Shown here one piece after another: positions 36,110-44,983 of a stretch of 64,000 bases of DNA. Position numbers and translations under genes: made by a program. A model generated the notes under the pieces. It saw only the letters and a program-made list of their open reading frames with translations, ran no database searches and had not been told where the DNA came from. Position 1 is the stretch's first letter, and each line of letters begins with the position of its first letter. The stretch is taken from the NCBI GenBank assembly GCA_938075455.1, contig CALJHN010000005.1, forward strand, positions 1 through 64,000, read 5' to 3'. Source of the stretch: an uncultured Flavobacteriales bacterium. GTDB lineage: Bacteria > Bacteroidota > Bacteroidia > Flavobacteriales_D > Parvicellaceae.

Positions 36110-36577
36110 TTAGCGTGTTTTAATAATGTTGAATGTCTTTAATTTGTTTTCAGGATTGTTTAGGACCAAAGAATAAAGGCCAGTATGTAATTTGGATACA
36201 TCTAACGATGTTTTTTCAGAACAAAGAGTTCCATTTAAAACAAGTTTACCCATCTCATCGAATAGGCTGTAGTTTACATTTTTAAATGAAATTGCTTTGA
36301 TATTTAAAAAATTATCTGTTGGATTAGGAAAAATAATTGCTTCATAGTTAGGCACATGATTTTCTATGCTTACAAAGCTCCAGTTGGTTTGGTGGAACCC
36401 CTGAGTAAGAGTTTTTTCACCATTGCTTACAGTGCTTGTGACTACCTCACCAATAGTGAAATCTATACTAGCAGATGGGCCAGTATAAGAATCTCCCTGA
36501 CTAGAAATCACACCCTGAGAAAATAAATTAATTGTAAATAATATAGTAAAGGCAAATAATGCTATTTTTCTAAACAT
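36110..36577 (-). CDS. small secreted protein with T9SS type A sorting domain
   Basis: 155 residues. Signal peptide (about 1-20); a short beta domain with GDSYTGPSASIDFTIGEV and TLTQGFHQT, a pattern often found directly before collagen/S74 surface proteins in Flavobacteriia; then a sorting domain from about 78 (IFPNPTDNFLNIK, SLFDEMGKLVLNG, LHTGLYSLVL). It probably anchors or partners the fibre protein encoded downstream; this is inferred from context. Confidence 0.83.
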   Translation of the reverse strand: MFRKIALFAFTILFTINLFSQGVISSQGDSYTGPSASIDFTIGEVVTSTVSNGEKTLTQGFHQTNWSFVSIENHVPNYEAIIFPNPTDNFLNIKAISFKNVNYSLFDEMGKLVLNGTLCSEKTSLDVSKLHTGLYSLVLNNPENKLKTFNIIKTR

Positions 36578-36594
36578 GTAATTAGTATTTTTAT

Positions 36595-36623
36595 TAAAGG
36601 TACTGAGAAAAAATTAATACAAA
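36595..36623 (-). promoter_or_regulatory. putative promoter of the T9SS/fibre operon
   Basis: Read on the minus strand: TTTG (36623-36620), 17 bases, then TACCTTTA (36602-36595), close to the Bacteroidota TTTG/TAnnTTTG pattern, 18 bases before the ATG of the 155-residue gene. Confidence 0.45.
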
Positions 36624-36725
36624 TAGAAACATGATGAACTTACATTAATATATGAAAAACTTTAATCTTGAAAGCTATAAATATTTTATATTAAGTATTT
36701 TAATAAGCTTATTTATTTTTAAAGG

Positions 36726-39329
36726 ATGAAAAAAAATGTAGTTATAGCCATATTTCTTTTGTTTTGTCATTTTGAAAACTTTACTCAAAATACATTTTCA
36801 GTAATACAACTACACAGCAACTGGGAGTTCCAAAAAAAGGGAGATAAAAAGTGGTATAAAGCAACTGTACCAGGTTGTGTCCATACAGATTTAATGGATA
36901 ATGGAATTTTAAAAGACCCCTATTACAGGCTAAACGAATCCAAAGCTCAGTGGGTGGATAAAGAAGATTGGATATATAAAAGCACTTTTAGCTTAAAAGA
37001 GAATGAGTATAAAAAGCAACATCATGAAATTAAATTTCAGGGATTAGATACCTATGCTTCAGTCTATCTAAACGATTCTTTAATATTACAATCTAATAAT
37101 ATGCACAGAACGTATATTATTGATGTAAAACCATACCTTAATAATGGAGAAAATAGTCTAAAAATCATTTTAGAATCCCCTGTTAGGAAGGGTTTAGAGC
37201 TTTATAATTCCATAAATTATAAGATTCCTGTTTCTGCCAATGACCAGGCAGAAGTTGGCAATGTAGAAGGCGGAAAAAGAGTTAGTGTTTTTACAAGGAA
37301 GGCAGGCTATCACTATGGATGGGATTGGGGCCCAAGACTGGTAACTTCAGGTATATGGAGACCAGTAACACTATGCTCGTGGGACGATATTAGAATTAAA
37401 GATTTCAATATAAGCTATAGCTTTGATGGCCCCACCTTTATAAAAACCGATGTTTTAATTGAGTCTTCAGTTGAAAATAAAAATGCAACCCTACTAATTA
37501 CCATTAATGACTCTGCAGTTGTTTCATCGGAAGTTAGACTAACTAAAGGAGAACTAAATGCAATTCACCATTTCAACTTAAACAACCCCAAGCTTTGGTG
37601 GCCCAATGGCATGGGGAAGCAAAACTTATATGATTTTAAGGTAGAAATACGGCTCAATAATCAAGTAAGATTTTCAGAACAAAAACTAGGATTTAAAGCA
37701 ATTTATTTGGAAGAAAAAGACTCAACCCACTGTCCTAATTTCTTTTTTAATGTCAATGGGTATCCAACATTTGCAAAAGGAGTAAACTATATTCCACAAG
37801 ACATTTTTTTAAATAGAGTAAAAAGTTCTAATTATGAAAACTTATTAGTTGCCGCTGCAAATGCCAATATGAATATGGTTCGTGTTTGGGGAGGAGGAGT
37901 TTATGAAGATGATAGGTTTTATGAACTATGTGATTCTTTGGGGTTAATGATTTGGCAAGATTTTATGTTTGCTTGCGCCATGTATCCAGGCGATTCATCC
38001 TTTTTAGAAAATGTTCGGTTAGAAGCCATAGATAATTACAACCGACTAAAAAAGCATACCTCATTAGTGCTTTGGTGTGGAAATAACGAAAATCTAGCTG
38101 CATGGAAAAGGTGGGGCTGGGAAAGTACGGCAGTAAAAGACCAAACACAGAAAGTTGCGGATAAAATTTGGCACCATTACGATACACTTTTTCACCATAT
38201 TTTGCCTAAAGTAGTATACGAAAACCATCCAGAACATGGCTTTGGTAGAAATAATAATTGGACTGACTATTGGAGCTCTTCGCCAAGCGCAAAAGAGGGT
38301 ATTGCTGAATCTTATAAAATAGGAGATACTCATTATTGGGGAGTGTGGTGGGGGAAAGAACCTTTTGACAATTACAATACTAAAATCTCTTCATTTATGA
38401 GTGAGTACGGGTTTCAGTCGTTTCCCGAATATTCAACCTTTAAGCAATTTGCTAAGCAAAAAGATGAAGATATGTATTCAGAAGTGATGAAGTCTCACCA
38501 GAATTCTAGTATTGGGAATGGCACTATTGAAGAATATATGGAAAGAGAGTATAAGGACCCAAAAGATTTTAAATCCTTACTTTATTTGAGCCAAATACTA
38601 CAGTCAGATGGTATTAGAACAGCTATAGAAGCTCACCGAAGAAACAAAGGCCAATGTATGGGTTCATTATATTGGCAACTAAATGATTGTTGGCCTGGGG
38701 CATCTTGGTCAAGTATTGATTATTATGGTAAGTGGAAAGCCCTTCACTACAACATCAAAAAAGCATTTAGCCCAGTTATTATAAGCCATGAATTTAGCGA
38801 TAGTAGTTTACACGTAATAGTAGTGTCAGATCTCAAAGAAAGTGTTGAATGTGAAGTGGAAATAAAGTTACTGGGCTTTAAAAGTGAAGTTCCAATAAAA
38901 AAATGGTCTCAAAAATCCCAGATCAACCCTTTTAAATCTTTAATGGTAAAAAGTTTACCAAAAGAAGAACTAAATGTCAATAAAAAGAATACTTATATAC
39001 AGTTAATTTTAAAAAATAACGGAAATATAATATCAAGCAAAAACATCTTCTTTTTACCATATAAAGAACTGAATATCTCTAAGCCAAATTTAACTTATCA
39101 ATTACATGTAGACTCTTCTTTAAATAAATTATATGTTAATGTTAAAACCAATTATTTCGCTAAGGGAGTTTATATTTCATCATCTAGTAAATTAAACTTT
39201 TCAGAAAATTATTTTGATTTAGACGCTAATCAAGAAAAAATGGTGTCTATAGATTTTCTGTCAACTGAAAATTTAGATTCATTGATAAATTCAATTAAGC
39301 TAACCAGTACATGGAGTTCAATCCATTGA
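36726..39329 (+). CDS. beta-mannosidase, GH2 family
   Basis: 867 residues. Signal peptide; sugar-binding jelly roll with TVPGCVHTDLMDNGI, immunoglobulin-like domain, TIM barrel with WCGNNE (acid/base Glu) and SEYGFQSFPEY (nucleophile Glu), then C-terminal beta domains. The VPGCVHTDL start and the WCGNNEN motif point to beta-mannosidase rather than beta-galactosidase. It removes terminal beta-mannose from mannans or N-glycans, probably in the periplasm. It lies away from the Sus locus, so regulation with it is not evident. Confidence 0.9.
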   Translation: MKKNVVIAIFLLFCHFENFTQNTFSVIQLHSNWEFQKKGDKKWYKATVPGCVHTDLMDNGILKDPYYRLNESKAQWVDKEDWIYKSTFSLKENEYKKQHHEIKFQGLDTYASVYLNDSLILQSNNMHRTYIIDVKPYLNNGENSLKIILESPVRKGLELYNSINYKIPVSANDQAEVGNVEGGKRVSVFTRKAGYHYGWDWGPRLVTSGIWRPVTLCSWDDIRIKDFNISYSFDGPTFIKTDVLIESSVENKNATLLITINDSAVVSSEVRLTKGELNAIHHFNLNNPKLWWPNGMGKQNLYDFKVEIRLNNQVRFSEQKLGFKAIYLEEKDSTHCPNFFFNVNGYPTFAKGVNYIPQDIFLNRVKSSNYENLLVAAANANMNMVRVWGGGVYEDDRFYELCDSLGLMIWQDFMFACAMYPGDSSFLENVRLEAIDNYNRLKKHTSLVLWCGNNENLAAWKRWGWESTAVKDQTQKVADKIWHHYDTLFHHILPKVVYENHPEHGFGRNNNWTDYWSSSPSAKEGIAESYKIGDTHYWGVWWGKEPFDNYNTKISSFMSEYGFQSFPEYSTFKQFAKQKDEDMYSEVMKSHQNSSIGNGTIEEYMEREYKDPKDFKSLLYLSQILQSDGIRTAIEAHRRNKGQCMGSLYWQLNDCWPGASWSSIDYYGKWKALHYNIKKAFSPVIISHEFSDSSLHVIVVSDLKESVECEVEIKLLGFKSEVPIKKWSQKSQINPFKSLMVKSLPKEELNVNKKNTYIQLILKNNGNIISSKNIFFLPYKELNISKPNLTYQLHVDSSLNKLYVNVKTNYFAKGVYISSSSKLNFSENYFDLDANQEKMVSIDFLSTENLDSLINSIKLTSTWSSIH

Positions 39330-39378
39330 ATTAAATTTATTTTTTTTCATAAATTGAAGGGATTTAAAAAACTTCTCC

Positions 39379-40155
39379 ATGAAAAAATTCCTCTTATTAA
39401 TCTTTATTCCCTCATTTATATTTTCTCAAGAACCTAATATTATTACCACTTTTGAATTTGGCACAAAACCTCTGTTAATTAATGAACTAGACGTTACTCT
39501 TTCTTATATTGATGAATCTCCATCACCTGACTATTTTACAACCGATTTTTCCTTAAGTTCTTCAAAAGAAGTAAATTATTTTTCAATAGGGTTTATGCAA
39601 GATAATTTTAAAAAAAAGTTTTTAATGGGCCTGAAGGCTGATATGTTTTTTAAGCAAATGTTTGGATTTAATCTAGATCTTTATGGAAGTTATTTAATAG
39701 AGATTAGTGAGAATTTTAAATTTGGTCCTAAAGTTGATTTTACATTATTTGGTATTGCCAATAAAAATATTGGTGAACTACAGAACAACTCAGGCTATAT
39801 ACAAGTAAACGATACAAAGTTCTATGATAATGAAGTAAATGTTTCTTTTCAAAATATTTGGTTTGGTTTAAAGCCGTCTTTTTTAGCTATGATTAAACCG
39901 ACACCAGCAATTCATTTTTTTGCTAATGTAGGATACTCTTTAAACACTTCTCTTGTAAATATTGGCTTTAGAGGTGAAGGTGTAGTTGAAAATGAAAATA
40001 CTTCAGCATCTGAAAATCTTGGTGCAGATAACCTAACTTTTACAATTAATCACCCTTCAGGTATAGAGAATCCAAAAAAAGAGATAAAGTTTGGTTTTAA
40101 TGGCCTTAACTATTCTTTTGGAGTTGGTATAAACTTTAATAAGCTAAATAAATAA
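39379..40155 (+). CDS. probable outer-membrane beta-barrel protein
   Basis: 258 residues. Signal peptide ending in FSQ; the rest is a series of amphipathic beta-strands with alternating hydrophobic residues and aromatic ends (YFSIGFMQDNF, FGFNLDLYGSYL, ending YSFGVGINFNKLNK). No family recognised. It is 49 bases after the beta-mannosidase gene and on the same strand, so it may be co-transcribed. Confidence 0.65.
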   Translation: MKKFLLLIFIPSFIFSQEPNIITTFEFGTKPLLINELDVTLSYIDESPSPDYFTTDFSLSSSKEVNYFSIGFMQDNFKKKFLMGLKADMFFKQMFGFNLDLYGSYLIEISENFKFGPKVDFTLFGIANKNIGELQNNSGYIQVNDTKFYDNEVNVSFQNIWFGLKPSFLAMIKPTPAIHFFANVGYSLNTSLVNIGFRGEGVVENENTSASENLGADNLTFTINHPSGIENPKKEIKFGFNGLNYSFGVGINFNKLNK

Positions 40156-40175
40156 AATAATACTTCTTAGAAATA

Positions 40176-40415
40176 TTAGTTATTGGACACCCAAGAAAAA
40201 CAAAGCAGTTTATCTGCTGCATAAGTTGGGTTGGGACAATTGTCAGATTTAAATTTAATACAGTTGCCACAAGAAGATGTTTTATTTAGTGACTTTTTGT
40301 AACTGTGATCATTGCAATAGTTGTCCAAATTTACATTAAAATCGTGTTTTCCACAGGTGATGCTGTCAGTAAGGTTTTCGCAATTAAAACAGACGTTGTT
40401 AGATATTAAAGACAT
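40176..40415 (-). CDS. small cysteine-rich protein
   Basis: 79 residues with eight Cys, in pairs such as CFNC near the N-terminus and CGNCIKF in the middle, plus two His between. This suggests one or two zinc sites and a cytoplasmic location (no signal peptide). Not recognised; function unknown. Confidence 0.6.
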   Translation of the reverse strand: MSLISNNVCFNCENLTDSITCGKHDFNVNLDNYCNDHSYKKSLNKTSSCGNCIKFKSDNCPNPTYAADKLLCFSWVSNN

Positions 40416-40531
40416 AGTTTTTATTTAAAGTTGTTTAACGAAACTACAAAAAGACTAAACAAAACTACAATATCCTGTTATTTTTTTTCTAGTTTATTGT
40501 CATTCTAAATAGCAGAAATAGTATAAACAAG

Positions 40532-40557
40532 AATTTTCTTTTAAAAAAAAGAAAATT
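40532..40557 (-). terminator. AT-rich hairpin at the end of the cupredoxin gene
   Basis: Perfect 11-base arms (40532-40542 with 40547-40557) around a 4-base loop begin within the stop codon of the cupredoxin gene. The stem is nearly all A/T, so termination efficiency is doubtful. Confidence 0.4.
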
Positions 40558-41155
40558 ATTCTTTAATAATACTATGGGTAATAGATTTGTTGTTGGAACG
40601 CATATTTACGATGTATAGCCCATTTGGGTAGCTACTCAAATCTATCTTTTTCTCGCTTGTTGATAGTAGTAATTTGCCAGTAATATCGTAAACCGTAGCT
40701 TTTGAATCTCCATTAATTCCACTTAAGTAAACATAGTCAGATGTAGGATTTGGATAAATTAAATAGTTGTTATCAGCTATATTAATATTTGTAGAAGGAT
40801 CTGAAACAATTATACTTCCAACCATTCCATTGGCAGCATGGCTTCCTACAGAACAATCGTAGTTATAGGTTCCAGGGACAGTAAATTTATAAGCATAAAT
40901 AACTGCTCCAACAGTATTAGTAGATGGTGAATCGAAAGTAACAGGATTATTGAAAGACTGGTTGGTGATTGAGTTTGTATTTCCATTAACATCGTGGAGA
41001 CCACCATCATTTATCCAAATAACAGAATCACCCACTTGAACAGTTAAGTTGGTTGGGTTATAATAATAGCTTCCAGCATTGACAGTATGGGTGGTTTGGG
41101 CGCTGTAATTAAAAAAGCAAAGAGCAATTGAAAGAAGATAGACAATTTTTTTCAT
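40556..41155 (-). CDS. secreted cupredoxin (plastocyanin/azurin-like) with T9SS domain
   Basis: 199 residues. Signal peptide ending in YSAQ; a cupredoxin domain (about 20-118) with likely copper ligands His in GGLHDVNG, Cys in YDCSVG, His in GSHAANG and Met in NGMVGSI, the usual H-C-H-M set; then a type A sorting domain (IYPNPTSDYVYLSG). It would carry electrons or bind copper on the surface. No redox partner is visible nearby. Confidence 0.88.
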   Translation of the reverse strand: MKKIVYLLSIALCFFNYSAQTTHTVNAGSYYYNPTNLTVQVGDSVIWINDGGLHDVNGNTNSITNQSFNNPVTFDSPSTNTVGAVIYAYKFTVPGTYNYDCSVGSHAANGMVGSIIVSDPSTNINIADNNYLIYPNPTSDYVYLSGINGDSKATVYDITGKLLLSTSEKKIDLSSYPNGLYIVNMRSNNKSITHSIIKE

Positions 41156-41290
41156 AGAAACAATATATTTATGTTACAACTTTTAACAAATATACCAACT
41201 TTTTAAATAAAATAATTTTTGTTTAGTAACTTCTAGCTTTTTATTTTAATAAAACAGAATTATTAAAAACCTACACTTAAGGCGTAATGT

Positions 41291-41872
41291 CTATTCCACT
41301 TCTACGATAACTTCAATCTCTACGGCAATATTTCGTGGTAAAGAACCCATCCCTACTGCTGATCTTGCATGTTTTCCACGTTCGCCAAAAACAGCAACCA
41401 TCAAATCAGAAAAGCCATTAATGACCTCAGGTTGACTTTCAAATTCAGGGCTTGAATTAACCATTCCAAAGGTTTTTACAATTCGCTTTACCCGCTTTAA
41501 ATTCCCCAATTCAGCTTTTAGCACACTCAATTGATTAATTCCTATCAATCGTGCAGCTTCATAACCTTCTTCAATGCTGAGGTCTTTTCCAACCTTTCCT
41601 GTTATGTAACTACCATCTTCTTTTGAAGGACCTTTTCCAGATAAAAAAATTAAATTTCCCGAACGTACTATGTTAACATAATTGGCTACTGGTGCTGTTG
41701 GTGTTTTTAGTTCGATTCCCATTTTTGCAAGTACTTCTTCTGGTTTGTAACTCGAATCAGTGACAAAAATCTCTTTTTCTTCTTTTGGAACTTCCTTTTG
41801 ATCCGCTTCTTCCTTACAAGAAGTAGTAATCGCTAACATTCCTATTAGAATGTAAATCGTAGTTTTTTTCAT
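41291..41872 (-). CDS. RidA-family lipoprotein
   Basis: 193 residues. A lipobox (LAITTSCKE, Cys19) and acidic linker precede a RidA/YjgF domain (about 50-193). The domain holds NIVRSGNLIFLSGKGP and the ARSAVGMGSLPRNIAVEIEVIVE ending, where the Arg corresponds to the imine/enamine-binding Arg of deaminase-active RidA. Cytoplasmic RidA clears reactive enamines; an exported lipoprotein version is common in Bacteroidota but its substrate is unknown. Confidence 0.85.
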   Translation of the reverse strand: MKKTTIYILIGMLAITTSCKEEADQKEVPKEEKEIFVTDSSYKPEEVLAKMGIELKTPTAPVANYVNIVRSGNLIFLSGKGPSKEDGSYITGKVGKDLSIEEGYEAARLIGINQLSVLKAELGNLKRVKRIVKTFGMVNSSPEFESQPEVINGFSDLMVAVFGERGKHARSAVGMGSLPRNIAVEIEVIVEVE

Positions 41873-41992
41873 TTGTTTTTTAATTTAAACTTAACATTAA
41901 TAAAAAATAAAGAGCACAATTACTTGGTTGATAATTTCAACTAATCTTTTGGTTAATATTATATTTCGATTATTTTTTATAACAAAACAATT

Positions 41993-42574
41993 CTAGTAAT
42001 CACAAATATTGTGATTCTTGACATGGCTAATGAGATATATTTTTGCTTTAAAAAAAACAGTGCTGATGGTCAAAAAAAGTATTTTAATATCTAGATATAA
42101 AGATTGATTATCCATATAATATTTTTCAAGTTTTACTTTATCCTTTAAACTAATTTCATCTCTACCATTAATTTGGGCCCAACCCGTTAGGCCTGGCATT
42201 AATTTATCTACTCCAGCTTCAATTCGTAATTTCATTAAATCATCTTGGTTATACAATGCTGGCCTTGGGCCAATAAAAACCATGTCTCCCTTTATAATAT
42301 TAAAAAGATTTGGCAATTCGTCCAAACTTAACTTTCTAATTACCCTACCTACTTTTAATATGTATTTTTGAGAGTTAGTTAAAAGATGAGTTGCAACGTT
42401 TGGTGTTGACTTTTTCATGCTTCTAAATTTGTACATTTAAAAAAAGGATAGTCAATACCAACTATTTTTTGAAAATAAAATTGGAAATCCATCGTCATAA
42501 AATATAAATATTGAAAACACAAGAAACAAAGATATTAATAGTAAAAGCATTATTAACGAGAGTAATTTATTCAT
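41993..42574 (-). pseudogene. initiating sugar transferase (WcaJ/PglC type), two frameshifts
   Basis: The intact 3-prime frame (MYKFRSMKK, LDELPNLFNIIKGDM, IGPRPAL, PGLTGWAQINGRD) is a bacterial sugar transferase but lacks its N-terminus. Upstream, in other frames, the missing part is present: MNKLLSLIMLLLLISLFLVF with FYDDGFPILFS from the ATG at 42574, then KIVGIDYPFFK. The breaks fall at an A6 run (about 42465-42470) and next to a T7/A3 run (about 42436-42445). The gene would start undecaprenyl-linked glycan synthesis. It is either inactivated or has sequencing errors in the homopolymers. Confidence 0.8.
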
Positions 42575-42663
42575 GATTAAAAATTATATTTAAATATTTT
42601 TAGCTAATATTTCATATGTCAAATTCTGGTCTAATTATGTTTTCCCATTTTCACAAGTTCTAA

Positions 42664-43329
42664 TTAATTCTTTTTAAAATATTTAATAATAATTGTTGGA
42701 TTCTTTTTATAAAATATATAAATAATTCTGTCGAACAAATACATAAAATCTTCAACAATTTTACCAAAATAACCTAATCTTGTCTTTAAAGAAAAGAAAG
42801 ATAAAAATCCAAAAGTTGAAATTGCCTCAAAATTGGTTAAATGATCTACTTTAAAAAAAAACCAATTATTTTTTCTCGCACCAAATTGAAAGTATTCGGT
42901 AATTTTATGAAAAATAGATCTGCCATTATCTAAAGAAATAATCGCCCCACCTTCTTTTAAGTTATTTGCTTTTATTTTTTTTAAAATTTGATTTGCTTTT
43001 ATTTCTCCATCCTTTCTACATAATCCTCCAATAACAGACTTCATGATTATTAAGTCATATTGATCAACTAAATTCAATAAATCTAATTGCAACACATCTA
43101 CGTTATTTGACTTATAAATTTTTTTCATAAGAATTATTTCTTCTAAGTTATTTGAAGAAAGGATTAATTTATTATTCTCACAAAAAAACATTCCAACACT
43201 GCTTTTTGAAGTTGCGCCAATTTCTAAAATTAATTTGTTTTTGAAGGTTAAATTATTTTTAGTTAAAAGACTCAAAAATGCAAAAGACCAAGCTTTTGAG
43301 CTCCAAAAAAAAATTTTATCTAAATTCAT
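42664..43329 (-). CDS. class I SAM-dependent methyltransferase
   Basis: 221 residues. ILEIGATSKSSVG stands where the SAM-binding glycine loop is expected, followed by LDLLNLVDQYDLIIMKSVIGGL as the DxxxxxD/motif II region and EGGAIISLDNG as motif III. The glycine loop is atypical (GATSKSS rather than GxGxG). The C-terminus has hydrophobic stretches near 165-205. It lies in the polysaccharide locus, so sugar or polymer modification is likely. The start codon at 43329 has no clear alternative. Confidence 0.72.
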   Translation of the reverse strand: MNLDKIFFWSSKAWSFAFLSLLTKNNLTFKNKLILEIGATSKSSVGMFFCENNKLILSSNNLEEIILMKKIYKSNNVDVLQLDLLNLVDQYDLIIMKSVIGGLCRKDGEIKANQILKKIKANNLKEGGAIISLDNGRSIFHKITEYFQFGARKNNWFFFKVDHLTNFEAISTFGFLSFFSLKTRLGYFGKIVEDFMYLFDRIIYIFYKKNPTIIIKYFKKN

Positions 43330-43499
43330 AATATTTTAATTTAAATTACTAAAAAAAAATTATGGATTTTACTTTCAGAAAAATTATAACCTAGGCAGTT
43401 ATAAATATAAGTTTCAAATCACAAAAAAAACATGTTTTTTAAATACCATAATTCTAATTTTCTCTTTTTAGGAGCAGCTATTTCTGTATAATATTTTAA

Positions 43500-43683
43500 A
43501 TCAATAGAGCTTCAGATGTTCAATAATTTACACAAACAAAAGATTTAGAATTTGTTAGATTTTTAATTTCTTTTCAAATTGAGTTACTTTTGGACATGTT
43601 GTAATCCAACCTTACTTTAATGAAGATGTAATTTCATTTATTACATCTTCGTCTATATGTGGTGGTCAAAATGGAATTTTCAT
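43500..43683 (-). pseudogene. remnant of a DegT/DnrJ/EryC1/StrS sugar aminotransferase
   Basis: Starting at the ATG directly after the glycosyltransferase stop, the frame reads MKIPF, stop, PPHIDEDVINEITSSLK, stop, GWITTCPKVTQFEKKL. A frameshift then leads to LTNSKSFVCVNY, stop, TSEALL. This is the conserved N-terminus of PglE/WecE-type aminotransferases (PPhI-e-i-evl-SGWITTGPkt-eFE-kla). At least three stops and one frameshift are present and the remaining roughly 300 residues are gone. The rest of the gap to 43330 shows nothing. Confidence 0.75.
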
Positions 43684-44709
43684 TTATCTACTACTTTTTA
43701 TTTTTTTTAAATTATCTTTTTTCATAACTATAAACTCAAATATGCCTTTTATATAACCTAAACCATATGACGTATGAATAATAAGAAATGAATATGGTAA
43801 TAGAAATATTTTTTTTAAATCTTTTACAGATTTTATACTTTTTATTGCAATGGATAAAAGTAATATAGAATATAAAAATAATACTAATATGTATAAAATT
43901 GCAGCATTAATATTAAAAAAAGAAAACAAACCTCCAAAAATTAAACCAATAACAAATAATGGAGGTATTAATTGCCTTATTGTAGATACTCTTTGTAATT
44001 TTTTATTCACTAGAGGTTTATATAAACCATATTGGTAAAACATATTATATAAGGAAGAAAATGTATTACGAGCAAAATATTTAATTTTTACAGCAGGGTT
44101 TAATAAAATAACACCACCTTTTTTTATAATACGAGCATTAAATTCATCATCTTGATTTCTAGTTAAATCTAAATCAAATAATCCAACTTCAGAAAAAATT
44201 TCTTTTTTGAAACAACCAAAAGGAACTGTATCAACCTTTCTAATTTCTTTTGAACCTATTCTAAAGTGTGAATCTCCAACACCAAATTTATGAGAAGATG
44301 CAATTGCTATACATTGGGATTTAGTTGTTTTATCAGCTGGTAGTGTTTCTACAATTCCTCCTACATTATCAACATCTTCACTTCTTAATAAATCGACCAA
44401 AACAGAAATATAATCACTTGGATAAATTGAATGTGCATCCATTCGTACAATTATATTTCCTTTAGCTTCTTTAATACCCATATTCAATGCATATGGAACC
44501 GTCCTTTCTTTATTTATCAATAACTTAATCTGTGAATATTTTTCTTTTAATCTTGTAATTATATCTCTTGTGTTATCTGTGCTATCTCCATCAATTAAAA
44601 TAATTTCATACTTACCTTTCTCTAAAGTAAAGTTAAGTATTGAATGTATACAATTTTCAATAAATAACTCTTCATTATAGCACGGTATGATAATTGAAAT
44701 ATCTAACAT
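43684..44709 (-). CDS. glycosyltransferase family 2 (ExoA-like)
   Basis: 341 residues. GT-A fold from the start: ISIIIPCYNEELFIENCI, then EIILIDGDSTDNT, RMDAH (metal-binding DxD position as DAH) and DEEFNARIIKKGG-like DDEFN acceptor motif. Two or three C-terminal transmembrane helices (about 240-310). This matches succinoglycan ExoA-type membrane glycosyltransferases that add sugars to lipid-linked intermediates. It appears intact, between two decayed genes. Confidence 0.88.
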   Translation of the reverse strand: MLDISIIIPCYNEELFIENCIHSILNFTLEKGKYEIILIDGDSTDNTRDIITRLKEKYSQIKLLINKERTVPYALNMGIKEAKGNIIVRMDAHSIYPSDYISVLVDLLRSEDVDNVGGIVETLPADKTTKSQCIAIASSHKFGVGDSHFRIGSKEIRKVDTVPFGCFKKEIFSEVGLFDLDLTRNQDDEFNARIIKKGGVILLNPAVKIKYFARNTFSSLYNMFYQYGLYKPLVNKKLQRVSTIRQLIPPLFVIGLIFGGLFSFFNINAAILYILVLFLYSILLLSIAIKSIKSVKDLKKIFLLPYSFLIIHTSYGLGYIKGIFEFIVMKKDNLKKIKSSR

Positions 44710-44734
44710 ATTAATTATTTTTTAGTAAACTAAG

Positions 44735-44975
44735 GTTTTTATTTTCTTTCAATAAAAGAACAAAAAGGAAAATATTTACTCCATTTGCATGATTAAAATA
44801 GACTAAGTCAACATTAGTGTCATTAAAATGAATGCCAACAAAAAAGTTATTTTATTTTTTACTTTATTTAAGTAAGAAATAATACTATTATACCGATTAC
44901 ACCGATTTCTCCAAAAGTCTGAAGAAATTGATTACGAGCATTATATTCTCCTCCTAATAAATTATTGAAGTCTCA
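44735..44975 (-). pseudogene. fragment of an O-antigen ligase / Wzy_C family gene
   Basis: On the minus strand just after the GT4 stop, one frame reads DFNNLLGGEYNARNQFLQTF, then GEIGVIGIIVLFLT and a stop. Further down LAFILMTLMLT, stop, SILIMQM follows in a shifted frame. This is the C-terminal signature of the O-antigen ligase family (hNqfLq-f-ElGiiGll and LTE-lle-Q-G). The N-terminal membrane part is absent and several stops interrupt the rest, so it is a relic. Confidence 0.68.
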
Positions 44976-44983
44976 AAACCCTG

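Noticed and set aside
42575..42663. Possible gene fragment upstream of the sugar transferase relic
   Set aside because: Translations in all frames give short pieces with no recognisable family motif.
43622..43650. Strong hairpin with perfect 11-base arms and a 7-base loop, terminator-like
   Set aside because: It falls within the conserved coding sequence of the aminotransferase relic (DEDVINEITSS) and has no T-run.
44798..44816. ACTAAGTCAAC, an 11-base match to the array-site core on the other strand
   Set aside because: It lies inside the O-antigen ligase relic, where it is explained as the codons for MLT-stop-S; no flanking modules are shared.
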